29,268 bases of DNA, from positions 1 through 29,268 of the forward strand of contig CAKOVK010000021.1 in NCBI GenBank assembly GCA_934121925.1, written 5' to 3'. Positions 14,930 through 22,367 of the stretch are shown here, in pieces. Every line of letters begins with the position of its first letter. The stretch's first letter is position 1. The notes beneath the pieces are model-generated. The model saw only the letters and a list, made by a program, of their open reading frames with translations, did no database searches and was not told the DNA's origin. The stretch is from an uncultured Clostridia bacterium (GTDB lineage: Bacteria; Bacillota; Clostridia; TANB77; CAG-508). Position numbers and translations under genes: made by a program.

Positions 14930-15193
14930 ATGGAAGAAAGAAATCTTCGTAAAGTTATGATTGGTACAGTAACATCTAACAAAATGGATAAAACAATAGT
15001 TGTATCAGTTGAAACAAGCGTAAAACATCCTATATATGGAAAAATTGTAAAAAGAACATACAAATTAAAAGCTCATGACGAAGAAAACCAATGCCAAGTT
15101 GGTGATAAAGTAAAAGTAATGGAAACTAGACCTCTATCTAAAGACAAAAGATGGAGATTAGTAGAAGTAGTAGAAAAAGCAGTAAAAAAATAA
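14930..15193 (+). CDS. rpsQ: 30S ribosomal protein S17
   Basis: The 87-residue OB-fold protein shows MIGTVTSNKMDKTIVVSVE, HPIYGKIVKRTYKLKAHD and CQVGDKVKVMETRPLSKDKRW, all diagnostic of bacterial S17, a primary 16S rRNA binder. AAGGAGGAAAA precedes the ATG. The 120-nt gap before it holds repeats, and the 73-nt gap after it a hairpin. Confidence 0.98.
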   Translation: MEERNLRKVMIGTVTSNKMDKTIVVSVETSVKHPIYGKIVKRTYKLKAHDEENQCQVGDKVKVMETRPLSKDKRWRLVEVVEKAVKK

Positions 15194-15206
15194 ATTAAAA
15201 ATAAAA

Positions 15207-15240
15207 GTGAAGAATTAAAAGATATAAAAATTTTCTTCAC
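15207..15240. repeat. Hairpin in rpsQ-rplN spacer
   Basis: GTGAAGAA (15207-15214) pairs perfectly with TTCTTCAC (15233-15240), with extra A/T pairing inside. No T-run follows, so it is unlikely to terminate transcription. Confidence 0.5.
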
Positions 15241-15266
15241 AAATTTCTGAGAAGGAGGAACCCATA

Positions 15267-15635
15267 ATGATACAACAACAATCAATATTAAAAGTAGCAG
15301 ATAATACAGGCGCAAAGGAATTAATGTGTATTAGATGTTTAGGTGGATCATATAGAAAATTTGCAGGAGTTGGAGATGTTATAATTGCTTCTGTAAAAAG
15401 TGCTATACCAAACGGTGTTGTAAAAAAAGGTGATGTTGTAAAAGCTGTTATAGTAAGAACAAAAAAACCTATTAGAAGACCAGATGGATCTTATGTTAGA
15501 TTCGATGAAAATGCAGCAGTTATAATACGTGATGATAAAAATCCAAAAGGAACACGTATATTTGGACCTATAGCTAGAGAATTAAGAGATAAAGATTATA
15601 TGAAGATACTATCGTTAGCACCAGAAGTATTATAA
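15267..15635 (+). CDS. rplN: 50S ribosomal protein L14
   Basis: The 122-residue protein is a textbook L14: MIQQQSILKVADNTGAKELM, KKGDVVKAVIVRTKK, DGSYVRFDENAAVII and RIFGPIARELRDKDYMKI. It forms the intersubunit bridge and binding site for the silencing factor RsfS. AGAAGGAGGAACC precedes the ATG. A long hairpin element fills the 204-nt gap to rplX. Confidence 0.98.
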   Translation: MIQQQSILKVADNTGAKELMCIRCLGGSYRKFAGVGDVIIASVKSAIPNGVVKKGDVVKAVIVRTKKPIRRPDGSYVRFDENAAVIIRDDKNPKGTRIFGPIARELRDKDYMKILSLAPEVL

Positions 15636-15639
15636 AAAA

Positions 15640-15759
15640 ACAAATGAAAATCAGCATTCTGCACATTTTCATCAATTATAAAAATGCTCAACGTGTACAA
15701 ACGCACGAATCCGCTTTTTATAATATCTGAAAATGCACATCATACTAATTTTGATTTGT
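15640..15759. repeat. Long hairpin element (rplN-rplX spacer)
   Basis: The arm 15640-15670 (starting ACAAATGAAAAT) is largely complementary to 15729-15759. A second stem inside, ATTATAAAAATGC (15675-15687) with GCTTTTTATAAT (15713-15724), leaves a loop of about 25 nt containing GTGTACAAACGC. The left arm start (AATGAAAAxCxGCAT) matches the elements at 18079 and 21103, so this is one family. Confidence 0.75.
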
Positions 15760-15839
15760 TCTACAAAGGTATTTGAATAAAATATAAAAATCGGTATCCT
15801 CGGTGATCCGAGATTATTAGATAAAGAGGTGAAAATAGA

Positions 15840-16148
15840 ATGAAAATAAAAAAAGGTGATACAGTAGAAGTATTATCAGGAAACGATAAAGGTAAAACAG
15901 GAGAAGTATTAGAAGTAATTCCAAAAATGCAAAGAGTAATAGTTAAAGGCATAAATGTTAGAAAAAAACATGTAAAACCTAGAAAACAAGGAGAAGAAGG
16001 TGGAATTATACCTGTTGAATGTAGCATACATAGCAGTAAAGTAAATGTAGTTTGCCCAAAATGTAATAAAGCTACAAGAGTAGGAGTTATAAAAGAAGGT
16101 AAAGAAAAAATTCGTGTTTGCAAAAAATGCGGAAACAAAATAAAATAA
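15840..16148 (+). CDS. rplX: 50S ribosomal protein L24, zinc-ribbon type
   Basis: The 102-residue protein has the KOW motif KKGDTVEVLSGNDKGKTGEV (about 4-23) and the L24 segment GINVRKKHVKP. The C-terminus carries two Cys pairs, C72/C75 and C94/C97, which would bind zinc; this form is common in Bacillota. L24 is an assembly initiator for the large subunit. The ribosome-binding site is AAAGAGGTGAAA. 28 nt to rplE. Confidence 0.98.
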   Translation: MKIKKGDTVEVLSGNDKGKTGEVLEVIPKMQRVIVKGINVRKKHVKPRKQGEEGGIIPVECSIHSSKVNVVCPKCNKATRVGVIKEGKEKIRVCKKCGNKIK

Positions 16149-16176
16149 TAGAAGATAGAAAGGAGAAAGACTGTCA

Positions 16177-16716
16177 ATGGAAAAATTAAGAGAACAATAT
16201 GAAAAAGAAGTAGTACCTGCATTAATGAAAAAATTTGAATATAAATCAATTATGCAAGTTCCTAAATTAGAAAAAATAGTTATAAATATTGGCTTAGGAG
16301 ATGTAAAAGATAATCCAAAAAGCTTAGACAATGCAATATCAGACTTAACACAAATAACAGGACAAAAACCAATAATAACAAAAGCAAAAAAATCAATAGC
16401 TGCTTTTAAGTTAAGAGAAGGAGTAAATGTTGGATGTAAAGTTACATTAAGATCAGGAAAAATGTATGATTTTGCATATAAACTATTTAACGTTGCATTA
16501 CCTAGAGTTAGAGATTTTAGAGGACTTTCAAAAAATTCATTTGATGGAAAAGGAAATTATTCTTTAGGAATAAAGGAACAATTAATATTCCCAGAAATAG
16601 AATATGACAAAATTGATAAAATAAGAGGAATGGACATTATATTCGTAACAACAGCAAAGACAGATGAAGAAGCAAGAGAGTTATTAACATTAATGGGAAT
16701 GCCTTTTAGAGTCTAA
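16177..16716 (+). CDS. rplE: 50S ribosomal protein L5
   Basis: The 179-residue protein shows the L5 pattern: KFEYKSIMQVPKLEKIVINIGLGD, KSIAAFKLREGVNVGCKVTLR, LPRVRDFRGLSKNSFDGKGN and a C-terminal GMDIIFVTTAKTDEEARELL. It binds 5S rRNA and contacts P-site tRNA. AAAGGAGAAAGA precedes the ATG. Length is exactly that of the family. It is followed 22 nt later by rpsN. Confidence 0.98.
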   Translation: MEKLREQYEKEVVPALMKKFEYKSIMQVPKLEKIVINIGLGDVKDNPKSLDNAISDLTQITGQKPIITKAKKSIAAFKLREGVNVGCKVTLRSGKMYDFAYKLFNVALPRVRDFRGLSKNSFDGKGNYSLGIKEQLIFPEIEYDKIDKIRGMDIIFVTTAKTDEEARELLTLMGMPFRV

Positions 16717-16738
16717 ATAAAGGAGGAAAATAAAAATT

Positions 16739-16924
16739 ATGGCTAAAAAAGCAATGATTATAAAACAACAAAGACCACAAAAATATAAAACTAGAGAATA
16801 TAATAGATGTAAATTATGTGGAAGACCACACGGATATATTAGAAAATATGGAGTTTGCCGTATATGCTTTAGAGAATTAGCACATAAAGGTGAAATACCA
16901 GGTGTAAAAAAAGCAAGTTGGTAA
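16739..16924 (+). CDS. rpsN: 30S ribosomal protein S14, zinc-binding type
   Basis: The 61-residue protein is the short zinc (C+) form of S14, with C24, C27, C40 and C43 (CKLCGRPHG, GVCRICF) and the C-terminal GEIPGVKKASW. It replaces the longer zinc-free form used under zinc limitation in some Firmicutes. AAAGGAGG precedes the ATG. A pyrimidine/purine inverted repeat fills the 146-nt spacer after it. Confidence 0.98.
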   Translation: MAKKAMIIKQQRPQKYKTREYNRCKLCGRPHGYIRKYGVCRICFRELAHKGEIPGVKKASW

Positions 16925-16939
16925 ACTAAGAGGTGAGGG

Positions 16940-17041
16940 GTGAGATGTTAGAGATGAGAAAATCTAGCATTAAACCTTAGAAATAAAAAAGAAGTTAGAT
17001 GTTAAAAAGAGATTTTACATTTCTCATTTCTCACATCTCAC
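16940..17041. repeat. Purine/pyrimidine inverted repeat (rpsN-rpsH spacer)
   Basis: The arm 16940-16961 (GTGAGATGTTAGAGATGAG...) pairs with 17020-17041 at 20 of 22 positions. Inner A/T-rich arms around AAAATCT and AGATTTT extend the stem. The arm sequence resembles those at 19208-19271 and 25378-25421. Confidence 0.75.
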
Positions 17042-17070
17042 TTCAAAAATAGAAAAGGAGGAAAAATTAA

Positions 17071-17469
17071 ATGAATACTACTGATCCAATAGCAGATATG
17101 TTAACAAGAATAAGAAATGCAAATAGTGCAAAGTTTAAAACAGTAGATATCCCTGCATCTAAAATGAAAAAATCTATAGCAGAGATACTATTTAATGAAG
17201 GATATATTAAAGCTTATGAAGAAATAGAAAATGAAAATCAAGGAATTATTAGAGTAAGCCTAAAATATACAGAAAAAGGAAAAAAAGTAATTTCTGGATT
17301 AAAAAGAATAAGCAAACCAGGTTTAAGAATATATGCAGCAAAAGATGAACTTCCAAGAGTATTAAACGGATTAGGAATAGCTTTAATCTCTACATCAAAA
17401 GGAATAATGACTGACAAACAAGCAAGAGAAGCAGGTGTAGGTGGAGAAGTATTAGCATATATTTGGTAA
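17071..17469 (+). CDS. rpsH: 30S ribosomal protein S8
   Basis: The 132-residue protein has TDPIADMLTRIRNAN, the central SLKYTEKGKKVISGLKRISKPGLR and the C-terminal signature GLGIALISTSKGIMTDKQAR followed by EVLAYIW. S8 binds 16S helix 21 and represses the spc operon in E. coli. AAAGGAGGAAAA precedes the ATG. Confidence 0.98.
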   Translation: MNTTDPIADMLTRIRNANSAKFKTVDIPASKMKKSIAEILFNEGYIKAYEEIENENQGIIRVSLKYTEKGKKVISGLKRISKPGLRIYAAKDELPRVLNGLGIALISTSKGIMTDKQAREAGVGGEVLAYIW

Positions 17470-17534
17470 TTAGATTTAATTTAGAAAAATTAAATGTAAA
17501 GAATTATAAAGTATCTTAAGAAAGGAGAAACAAA

Positions 17535-18071
17535 ATGTCAAGAATAGGAAATAAACCAATTACAGTACCTGAAGGCATAGAAGTTAAGTTGGATGGACAA
17601 AAGATCACTGTAAAAGGACCTAAAGGAACATTGGAAAAAAATATAAACGAAAATATAACAGTAAAATTAGAGAACAATGTTATTACAGTTACAAGACCAA
17701 ACGATGAAAAAGAAAATAAAAGTTTACATGGATTAACAAGAACATTAATTAATAATATGATACAAGGTGTTTCTAATGAATACACAAAACAATTAGAAAT
17801 TAATGGTGTTGGATATAGAGCAGCAAAACAAGGGAATACTTTAGTTTTAACACTAGGATACTCACATCCAGTTAAAATGGAAGAACCAGCTGGTATTACT
17901 TATGAAGTACCAAACCCAAACTCTGTAATAGTTAGAGGAATAGATAGAGAGTTAGTTGGACAAATGGCTGCAGAAGTAAGAAAACAAAGATTACCTGAAC
18001 CATATAGAGGAAAAGGTATTAAATATGTTGATGAACATATTAGAAGAAAAGAAGGTAAAACAGGTAAATAA
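17535..18071 (+). CDS. rplF: 50S ribosomal protein L6
   Basis: The 178-residue protein starts SRIGNKPITVPEGIEV and has both L6 repeats, ending with the signature QRLPEPYRGKGIKYVDEHIRRKEGKTGK region. It lies near the factor-binding site of the large subunit. AAAGGAGAAAC precedes the ATG at normal spacing. The next 144 nt hold a hairpin element. Confidence 0.98.
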   Translation: MSRIGNKPITVPEGIEVKLDGQKITVKGPKGTLEKNINENITVKLENNVITVTRPNDEKENKSLHGLTRTLINNMIQGVSNEYTKQLEINGVGYRAAKQGNTLVLTLGYSHPVKMEEPAGITYEVPNPNSVIVRGIDRELVGQMAAEVRKQRLPEPYRGKGIKYVDEHIRRKEGKTGK

Positions 18072-18078
18072 AATAAAT

Positions 18079-18164
18079 GAAAAGCGGCATCTTGCATTGT
18101 CAAGCTGCGTAAAAATTATTTCAATATATACACATATAGTTTAAATAATTTTTACTTGCTTTTC
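18079..18164. repeat. Hairpin element (rplF-rplR spacer)
   Basis: GAAAAGC (18079-18085) pairs with GCTTTTC (18158-18164), and GTAAAAATTATTT (18109-18121) pairs perfectly with 18143-18155. The 23 nt bulged out of the left arm form their own small hairpin with CTTG/CAAG. The left end matches the 15640 and 21103 elements. Confidence 0.75.
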
Positions 18165-18215
18165 TATCAATATACCTTTAATAAAAAAGTATAAAAAGAA
18201 AGGAGAAATTCTTAA

Positions 18216-18575
18216 ATGATTAGCAAAACAAATAGAAAATTAGAAAGAGAAAGAAGACATAAAAGAGTACGTACAAAAATAAGCGGAACAGCAGAATGCC
18301 CAAGACTATGTGTTTTCAGAAGTAATAGCAATATATCTGTTCAAGTAATAGATGATGTAAAAGGAGTTACTTTAGCAAGTGCATCTACATTAGATAAAGA
18401 AGTAAAAACTAAAAAAGCTAATAAAGAAGCAGCAAAAGAAGTTGGAGCTTTAATAGCAAAAAGAGCTTTAGAGAAAAATATAGAATCTGTTGTATATGAC
18501 AGAGGTGGATATATATACCACGGAATAGTAAAAGAACTTGCAGAAGCTGCAAGAGAAGGCGGATTAAAATTCTAG
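18216..18575 (+). CDS. rplR: 50S ribosomal protein L18
   Basis: The 119-residue protein has a basic N-terminus (KLERERRHKRVRTKISGTAECPRL), the RLCVFRSNSNISVQVIDD strand pair and the ending VVYDRGGYIYHGIVKELAEAAREGGLKF. It binds 5S rRNA with L5. AAAGGAGAAAT precedes the ATG. Its stop lies in a short GGGACTGTCC-like sequence (18573-18590). Confidence 0.98.
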   Translation: MISKTNRKLERERRHKRVRTKISGTAECPRLCVFRSNSNISVQVIDDVKGVTLASASTLDKEVKTKKANKEAAKEVGALIAKRALEKNIESVVYDRGGYIYHGIVKELAEAAREGGLKF

Positions 18576-18625
18576 GAACTGTCCCTGGAAGAAAATTAAT
18601 AATGAAGAGTGAAGAATAAATAATA

Positions 18626-18657
18626 CAAAATTTGCTCTTTACAAATTTTGAAGGAGG
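18626..18657 (+). promoter_or_regulatory. Hairpin abutting the rpsE ribosome-binding site
   Basis: CAAAATTTG (18626-18634) pairs perfectly with CAAATTTTG (18642-18650) around a 7-nt loop, and AAGGAGG (18651-18657) begins at the next base. It follows a purine-rich repeat (18600-18625) also seen at 14876. Such a stem could affect ribosome access to rpsE, though it may simply be part of the repeat. Confidence 0.5.
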
Positions 18658-18671
18658 AAACTTTTAAGAAT

Positions 18672-19160
18672 ATGGAAAACGAAGTAATGGAATTAAAAGA
18701 AAAAGTAGTAGCCATTAATAGAGTAGCAAAAGTTGTTAAAGGTGGTAGAAACTTTAGATTTAGCGCAGTAGTTGTTGTTGGTGATGAAAACGGACACGTA
18801 GGAATAGGAAATGGAAAAGCTGCTGAAGTACCAGATGCAATAAAAAAAGCTATTGAAGATGCTAAAAAGAATTTAATAGAAGTTCCAATCGTAGGAACAA
18901 CTATACCACACGAATTTATAGGAACTTTTGGTGCTGCTAGTGTTTTATTAAAACCAGGTGCTGAAGGATCTGGATTAATTGCAGGAGGAAGTGTAAGACC
19001 AATACTTGAACTTGCAGGATACAGAGATATTAAAACAAAAGTTATAGGAACAAACAATCCAAGAAACGTAGGATATGCTACTATAAATGCTTTAGAAAAT
19101 ATGTCAACATCAGAAGAAATCGCTAAAAAAAGAGGAAAAAAAGTAAACGAAATAGTTTAA
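18672..19160 (+). CDS. rpsE: 30S ribosomal protein S5
   Basis: The 162-residue protein has the double-stranded RNA-binding-like S5 N-domain (VVKGGRNFRFSAVVVVGDENGHVGIGNGKAAEVPDAI, residues about 24-60) and the C-domain with GSGLIAGGSVRPILELAG and NPRNVGYATINALENM. It acts in decoding fidelity. The start is the ATG at 18672; its Shine-Dalgarno AAGGAGG (18651-18657) is unusually far, 14 nt. An in-frame TTG at 18648 would swallow the Shine-Dalgarno, and ATG 18687 is further still. Confidence 0.96.
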   Translation: MENEVMELKEKVVAINRVAKVVKGGRNFRFSAVVVVGDENGHVGIGNGKAAEVPDAIKKAIEDAKKNLIEVPIVGTTIPHEFIGTFGAASVLLKPGAEGSGLIAGGSVRPILELAGYRDIKTKVIGTNNPRNVGYATINALENMSTSEEIAKKRGKKVNEIV

Positions 19161-19207
19161 TTTAAATATAATGCTTTTGAAATGTAAAACTGCAATTTTG
19201 ATGTGAA

Positions 19208-19271
19208 AAGTGTGATGTGAGAGGTATGAAACTAAGAGTTTTATTAGAATATCACTTCCCACATCCCACTT
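19208..19271. repeat. Purine/pyrimidine inverted repeat (rpsE-rplO spacer, place of rpmD)
   Basis: The arm 19208-19224 pairs with 19254-19271 at most positions (AAGTG-GATGTG-GA against TTCC-CACATC-CACTT). It fills the 173-nt gap where rpmD (L30) is found in Bacillus. No L30 reading frame exists in any frame of the gap. Confidence 0.65.
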
Positions 19272-19333
19272 CAAAACCTAGAAAATGCAAGTTTAAATTA
19301 TAATAGCATTTAATAAGAAACGGAGGGAAACAA

Positions 19334-19768
19334 ATGGAATTAGGAAATATAAAAGCAAGTCAAGAAAAAGTTACAAGAAGAAGAGTAGGACGTGGAATTG
19401 GTTCAGGACTTGGAAAAACATCTGGAAGAGGACATAAAGGACAAAAAGCAAGATCTGGCGGTGGAGTAAGACGTGGATTCGAAGGTGGTCAAACACCATT
19501 ATATAGAAGATTACCTAAAAGAGGATTTAAAAATATTCATGCTGCAAATTACACAGAAGTAACTTTAACAATGCTTAATAATAGTAAATCAGAAGTTGTT
19601 AATGCAGAAAGCTTAATTGCAGATGGAATTATAAGCAAAGCTAATGATGGTATCGTTGTTTTAGCTACTGGTAAATTAGATAAAAAATTAACAGTACAAG
19701 CAACAAGATTTACAAAAGCTGCACAAGAAAAAATAGAAGCAGCTGGTGGAAAAGCAGAGGTGATCTAA
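19334..19768 (+). CDS. rplO: 50S ribosomal protein L15
   Basis: The 144-residue protein shows VGRGIGSGLGKTSGRGHKGQ, RRGFEGGQTPLYRRLPKRGF and the late L15 motif (FTKAAQEKIEAAGG). It is a late-assembly 23S rRNA binder. ACGGAGGGAAAC precedes the ATG. The stop is immediately followed by the TTG start of secY with no gap, whose AGAGGTGAT Shine-Dalgarno lies inside this gene. Confidence 0.98.
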   Translation: MELGNIKASQEKVTRRRVGRGIGSGLGKTSGRGHKGQKARSGGGVRRGFEGGQTPLYRRLPKRGFKNIHAANYTEVTLTMLNNSKSEVVNAESLIADGIISKANDGIVVLATGKLDKKLTVQATRFTKAAQEKIEAAGGKAEVI

Positions 19769-21104
19769 TTGTTTCAAACAATAAAAAACGCTTTGAAAAC
19801 ACCAGAAATTAGAAAAAGACTATTGTATACTTTGTTACTAATAGTTCTATTTAGACTTGGATGCTATATAACAGTACCAGGTGTAGACACAATAGCTTTA
19901 AGAGATTTAACAAGCAGTGCTACACGGAAGTATATCAGGACTTATTGACTTAATATCAGGAGGAGCTTTTTCAAGATTTTCTATATTTGCAATGACAATA
20001 AGCCCATATATTACAGCATCAATCGTAATACAATTATTAGGAATGGTAATTCCTTCTCTTGAAAGACTTATAAAAGAAGGTGGAGAAGAAGGAAGAGCAC
20101 AAATAAATAAGTATACAAAAATTCTTACATTAATATTGGCTTTGGTAGAAGCATTAGGAATATATATGTCATATAGCGGAACATATTCTGCATATGGTGT
20201 ATTTATAAATCCAGGATTTGAGACAGGAGCATTAATTGTTTTATCATTAGTTGCAGGAACAGCACTTTTAATGTGGCTAGGAGAGCAAATTACTAGTAAA
20301 GGAATTGGAAATGGAATTTCTATAATAATCTTTATTGGTATAATATCTTCTTTACCATCTGCTGTAACAACAATATATAACCTAATTTTTACATCAGCAG
20401 GATTTAGTACAACAGGGCTTCTAATATCATTAGGATTAATTATAGGAGCAATTATATTAGTTGCAGGTGTTGTATTTGTACAAGAAGCTGAAAGAAGAGT
20501 TCCTGTACAATATGCAAAAAAAGTTGTAGGAAGAAAAATGTATGGTGGACAAAATACACACATTCCATTAAAACTTGCAATGGCAGGTGTAATGCCAATA
20601 ATATTTGCATCATCATTTATGACATTTCCAGCAATGATTATACAAATGTTTAATAGCAATATAGCTAGTCAAACAGGATTCTGGGCAACAATATATAAAT
20701 TTTCAATAGCTACATCAACATCACAAGTAGGAGTTGGATACACAATTGCAAATGCTATTGTATACTTATTATTAATACTTGGATTCACATATTTTTACAC
20801 TTATGCAACATTTAACCCAGCTGAAGTATCAAGCAACATAAAGAAAAATGGTGGATTTATACCAGGAATAAGAGCAGGAAAACCAACTACTGAATACTTA
20901 TCAAATATAATAAGTAAATTAACTTTATTTGGTGGATTATTCTTAAGTATAATTGCAATACTTCCAATGTTAATGAGATTTACAGGATTAAATGTAGCAT
21001 TTGGAGGAACATCAATACTTATCGTAGTAGGAGTTGCACTAGAAACAGTACAACAACTAGAATCTAGATTAGTAATGAGACATTATAAAGGATTTTTAGA
21101 TTAA
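19769..21104 (+). CDS. secY: SecY preprotein translocase channel, interrupted by a 1-nt frameshift
   Basis: The N-terminus starts at TTG 19769 (LFQTIKNALKTPEIRKRLLY; Shine-Dalgarno AGAGGTGAT at 19756-19764) and reads SecY for about 51 residues (YITVPGVDTIALRDLTSSA), then hits TGA at 19946. The rest continues in the +1 frame: GSISGLIDLISGGAFSRFS through to MRHYKGFLD at 21104, with the normal TM helices and the cytosolic loop EAERRVPVQYAKK. The +1 frame is closed before 19911 (TAA 19908-19910), so the shift lies in 19911-19945. Dropping one base near 19925 gives a smooth SSATGSISGLIDLISGG and a 444-residue protein of normal length. SecY is essential, so a sequencing or assembly error is most likely. 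The C-terminal open frame alone begins at a GTG (19917). Confidence 0.93.
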
Positions 21105-21229
21105 AACGAATGAAAAGCGGCATCTCGCACATTTTGAATATAACAAAAATTTTTCGATGTATTTGTATACACCTTCAAATTTTATGCTATATTCAAAATG
21201 CGTGATATACCACTTTTGCTTCGTTTTTT
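21103..21229. repeat. 40-bp-arm hairpin overlapping the secY stop, possible terminator
   Basis: The left arm 21103-21142 (starts AAAACGAATGAAAAGCGG) pairs with 21188-21227 with about seven mismatches, including an unbroken 13-bp run CATTTTGAATATA. The 45-nt loop has its own stems (AAATTT/AAATTT and TGTAT/ATACA). The right arm ends in TTTTTT (21224-21229), so the structure could reduce transcription into adk. Same family as 15640 and 18079. Confidence 0.8.
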
Positions 21230-21270
21230 GTTGAATTGAAATAAAAAATATAAAACTAGAATAAATTAAA

Positions 21271-21335
21271 AACGAGCAATACTAGTCAAACGAGAAAAAT
21301 TTTAAGAAGTTTAACAACGTAGTGCGATGTTTTTT
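21271..21335. repeat. Repeat element copy C (secY-adk spacer), lacks the hairpin
   Basis: AACGAGCAATACTAG (21271-21285) matches copy B's AACGAGTAGTACTAG, and the block 21306-21335 (TTTAACAACGTAGTGCGATG) matches the downstream blocks of copies A and B. The ~35 nt carrying the covarying hairpin in A and B are absent. Confidence 0.6.
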
Positions 21336-21357
21336 ATTTATTCAAGAGGAGGAATTT

Positions 21358-22017
21358 ATGTTTATAGTATTATTAGGAGCACCAGGTAGTGGAAAAGGCA
21401 CTGTTGGAAAAATAATAGCAGAAGATTTAAAATTAGCACATATATCAACAGGAGATTTATTTAGAGAAAATTTAAAAAATGAAACAGAATTAGGAAAAGA
21501 AGCAAAAAAATATATGGATAAAGGCGAACTTGTTCCAGATGAAGTAACAATTAAAATGTTAAAAGAAAGATTAAATGGAGCTGATGTAGAAAACGGAGCT
21601 GTTTTAGATGGATTTCCAAGAACTGGAGTACAAGCTGTAAGTCTTGACAATATGTTAAAAGAAATGAATGCAAAAGTAGATATGGCTTTAAATATAGATG
21701 TTCCATTTGATGAAATAGTAGAAAGAATTGCAAATAGAAGAAGTTGCAGAGGATGTAGTGAAATATATAATGTAGTATTCAATCCACCAAAAGTTGAAGG
21801 TATATGCGATAAATGTGGTGGAGAACTATATCAAAGAGAAGATCAAAAACCAGAAGTTGTAGAAAACAGATTAAAAGTTTATAGCAAAACAGCAGAAGAA
21901 TTAATAAATCACTACAAAAATGCAAACGTACTTTATGATGCAAAAGCAGGAGATTCTGTAGGAAAAACATCATATGACGTAGCAAAAGAAGTAGAGGAAT
22001 ACATCAAAAATAAATAA
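21358..22017 (+). CDS. adk: Adenylate kinase, zinc lid type
   Basis: The 219-residue enzyme (ATP + AMP to 2 ADP) has the P-loop GAPGSGKGT (7-15), the AMP-binding STGDLFRE and LDGFPRT segments, and a long LID with C130, C133, C150 and C153 that would bind zinc, as is common in Gram-positive bacteria. I chose ATG 21358 because AGGAGG (21347-21352) lies 5 nt upstream; an upstream in-frame ATG at 21322 would add unrelated residues. The secY-adk-map order is standard, but 253 nt of repeats precede it. Confidence 0.98.
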   Translation: MFIVLLGAPGSGKGTVGKIIAEDLKLAHISTGDLFRENLKNETELGKEAKKYMDKGELVPDEVTIKMLKERLNGADVENGAVLDGFPRTGVQAVSLDNMLKEMNAKVDMALNIDVPFDEIVERIANRRSCRGCSEIYNVVFNPPKVEGICDKCGGELYQREDQKPEVVENRLKVYSKTAEELINHYKNANVLYDAKAGDSVGKTSYDVAKEVEEYIKNK

Positions 22018-22021
22018 TTAG

Positions 22022-22354
22022 ATAAATTGGAATTTGTATGAACGATTCTAGGGACTGTCCCTCTTTTGTTGAATAACAAAAGGGGACTGTCCTGAATCGT
22101 AAATGTAATTCATTGCAAACATTGTAGGGGCGGGGCTCCGTACCCGCCAAAAAATCATAAAAAAATAATTGTAAATTTCGGGCAGACACAGGGCCTGCCC
22201 CTACATTTATAACAATGTTCATGGTACATTTTGAGTCGTCGAGGGCGGCGACCCCTACGGTTTTTTATAATAAATTTGTTTTCGGGCGTATGCAATACGC
22301 CCCTACGAATCCAACTTCGCACTTCACACATCTATTTTACAAATTCCAATTTAT
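22022..22354. mobile_element. 333-bp composite palindromic element with 17-bp terminal inverted repeats
   Basis: ATAAATTGGAATTTGTA (22022-22038) is the perfect reverse complement of 22338-22354. Between these ends lie five nested palindromes: a GGGACTGTCC hairpin (22042-22100), GGCGGG/CCCGCC (22129-22134 / 22143-22148), GGGCAG/CTGCCC (22180-22185 / 22195-22200), GTCG/CGAC (22235-22238 / 22249-22252), and GGGCGTAT/ATACGCCC (22284-22291 / 22295-22302 region). Four of them carry a GTAGGGGC or GCCCCTAC-type edge: the first in plus, the other three in minus orientation. No protein is encoded. The element occupies the whole adk-map gap and its right end reaches to the base before the map Shine-Dalgarno. 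A MITE-like insertion, itself a landing site for others, is the best reading. Confidence 0.6.
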
Positions 22355-22367
22355 GGGGGTAATTAAA

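Noticed and set aside
15761..16331. Minus-strand frames across rplX and rplE
   Set aside because: Both overlap clear ribosomal genes and have the hydrophobic composition expected of antisense to Lys-rich genes.
19917..19950. Programmed +1 frameshift in secY
   Set aside because: No slippery codon, internal Shine-Dalgarno or stop codon in the usual arrangement is seen, and no such recoding is known to me for secY; an indel error is simpler.
19907..20659. 250-codon open frame on the minus strand
   Set aside because: It is antisense to secY, mirrors its codon bias, has no ribosome-binding site and resembles no family.
21103..21229. Definite terminator ending the spc operon
   Set aside because: The T-run is short and the stem is far longer than usual terminators; no clear promoter for adk was seen, so read-through is needed.
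22215..22367. N-terminal extension of methionine aminopeptidase
   Set aside because: It would translate the palindromic element, has no family similarity, and the TTG at 22368 has a better-placed Shine-Dalgarno.
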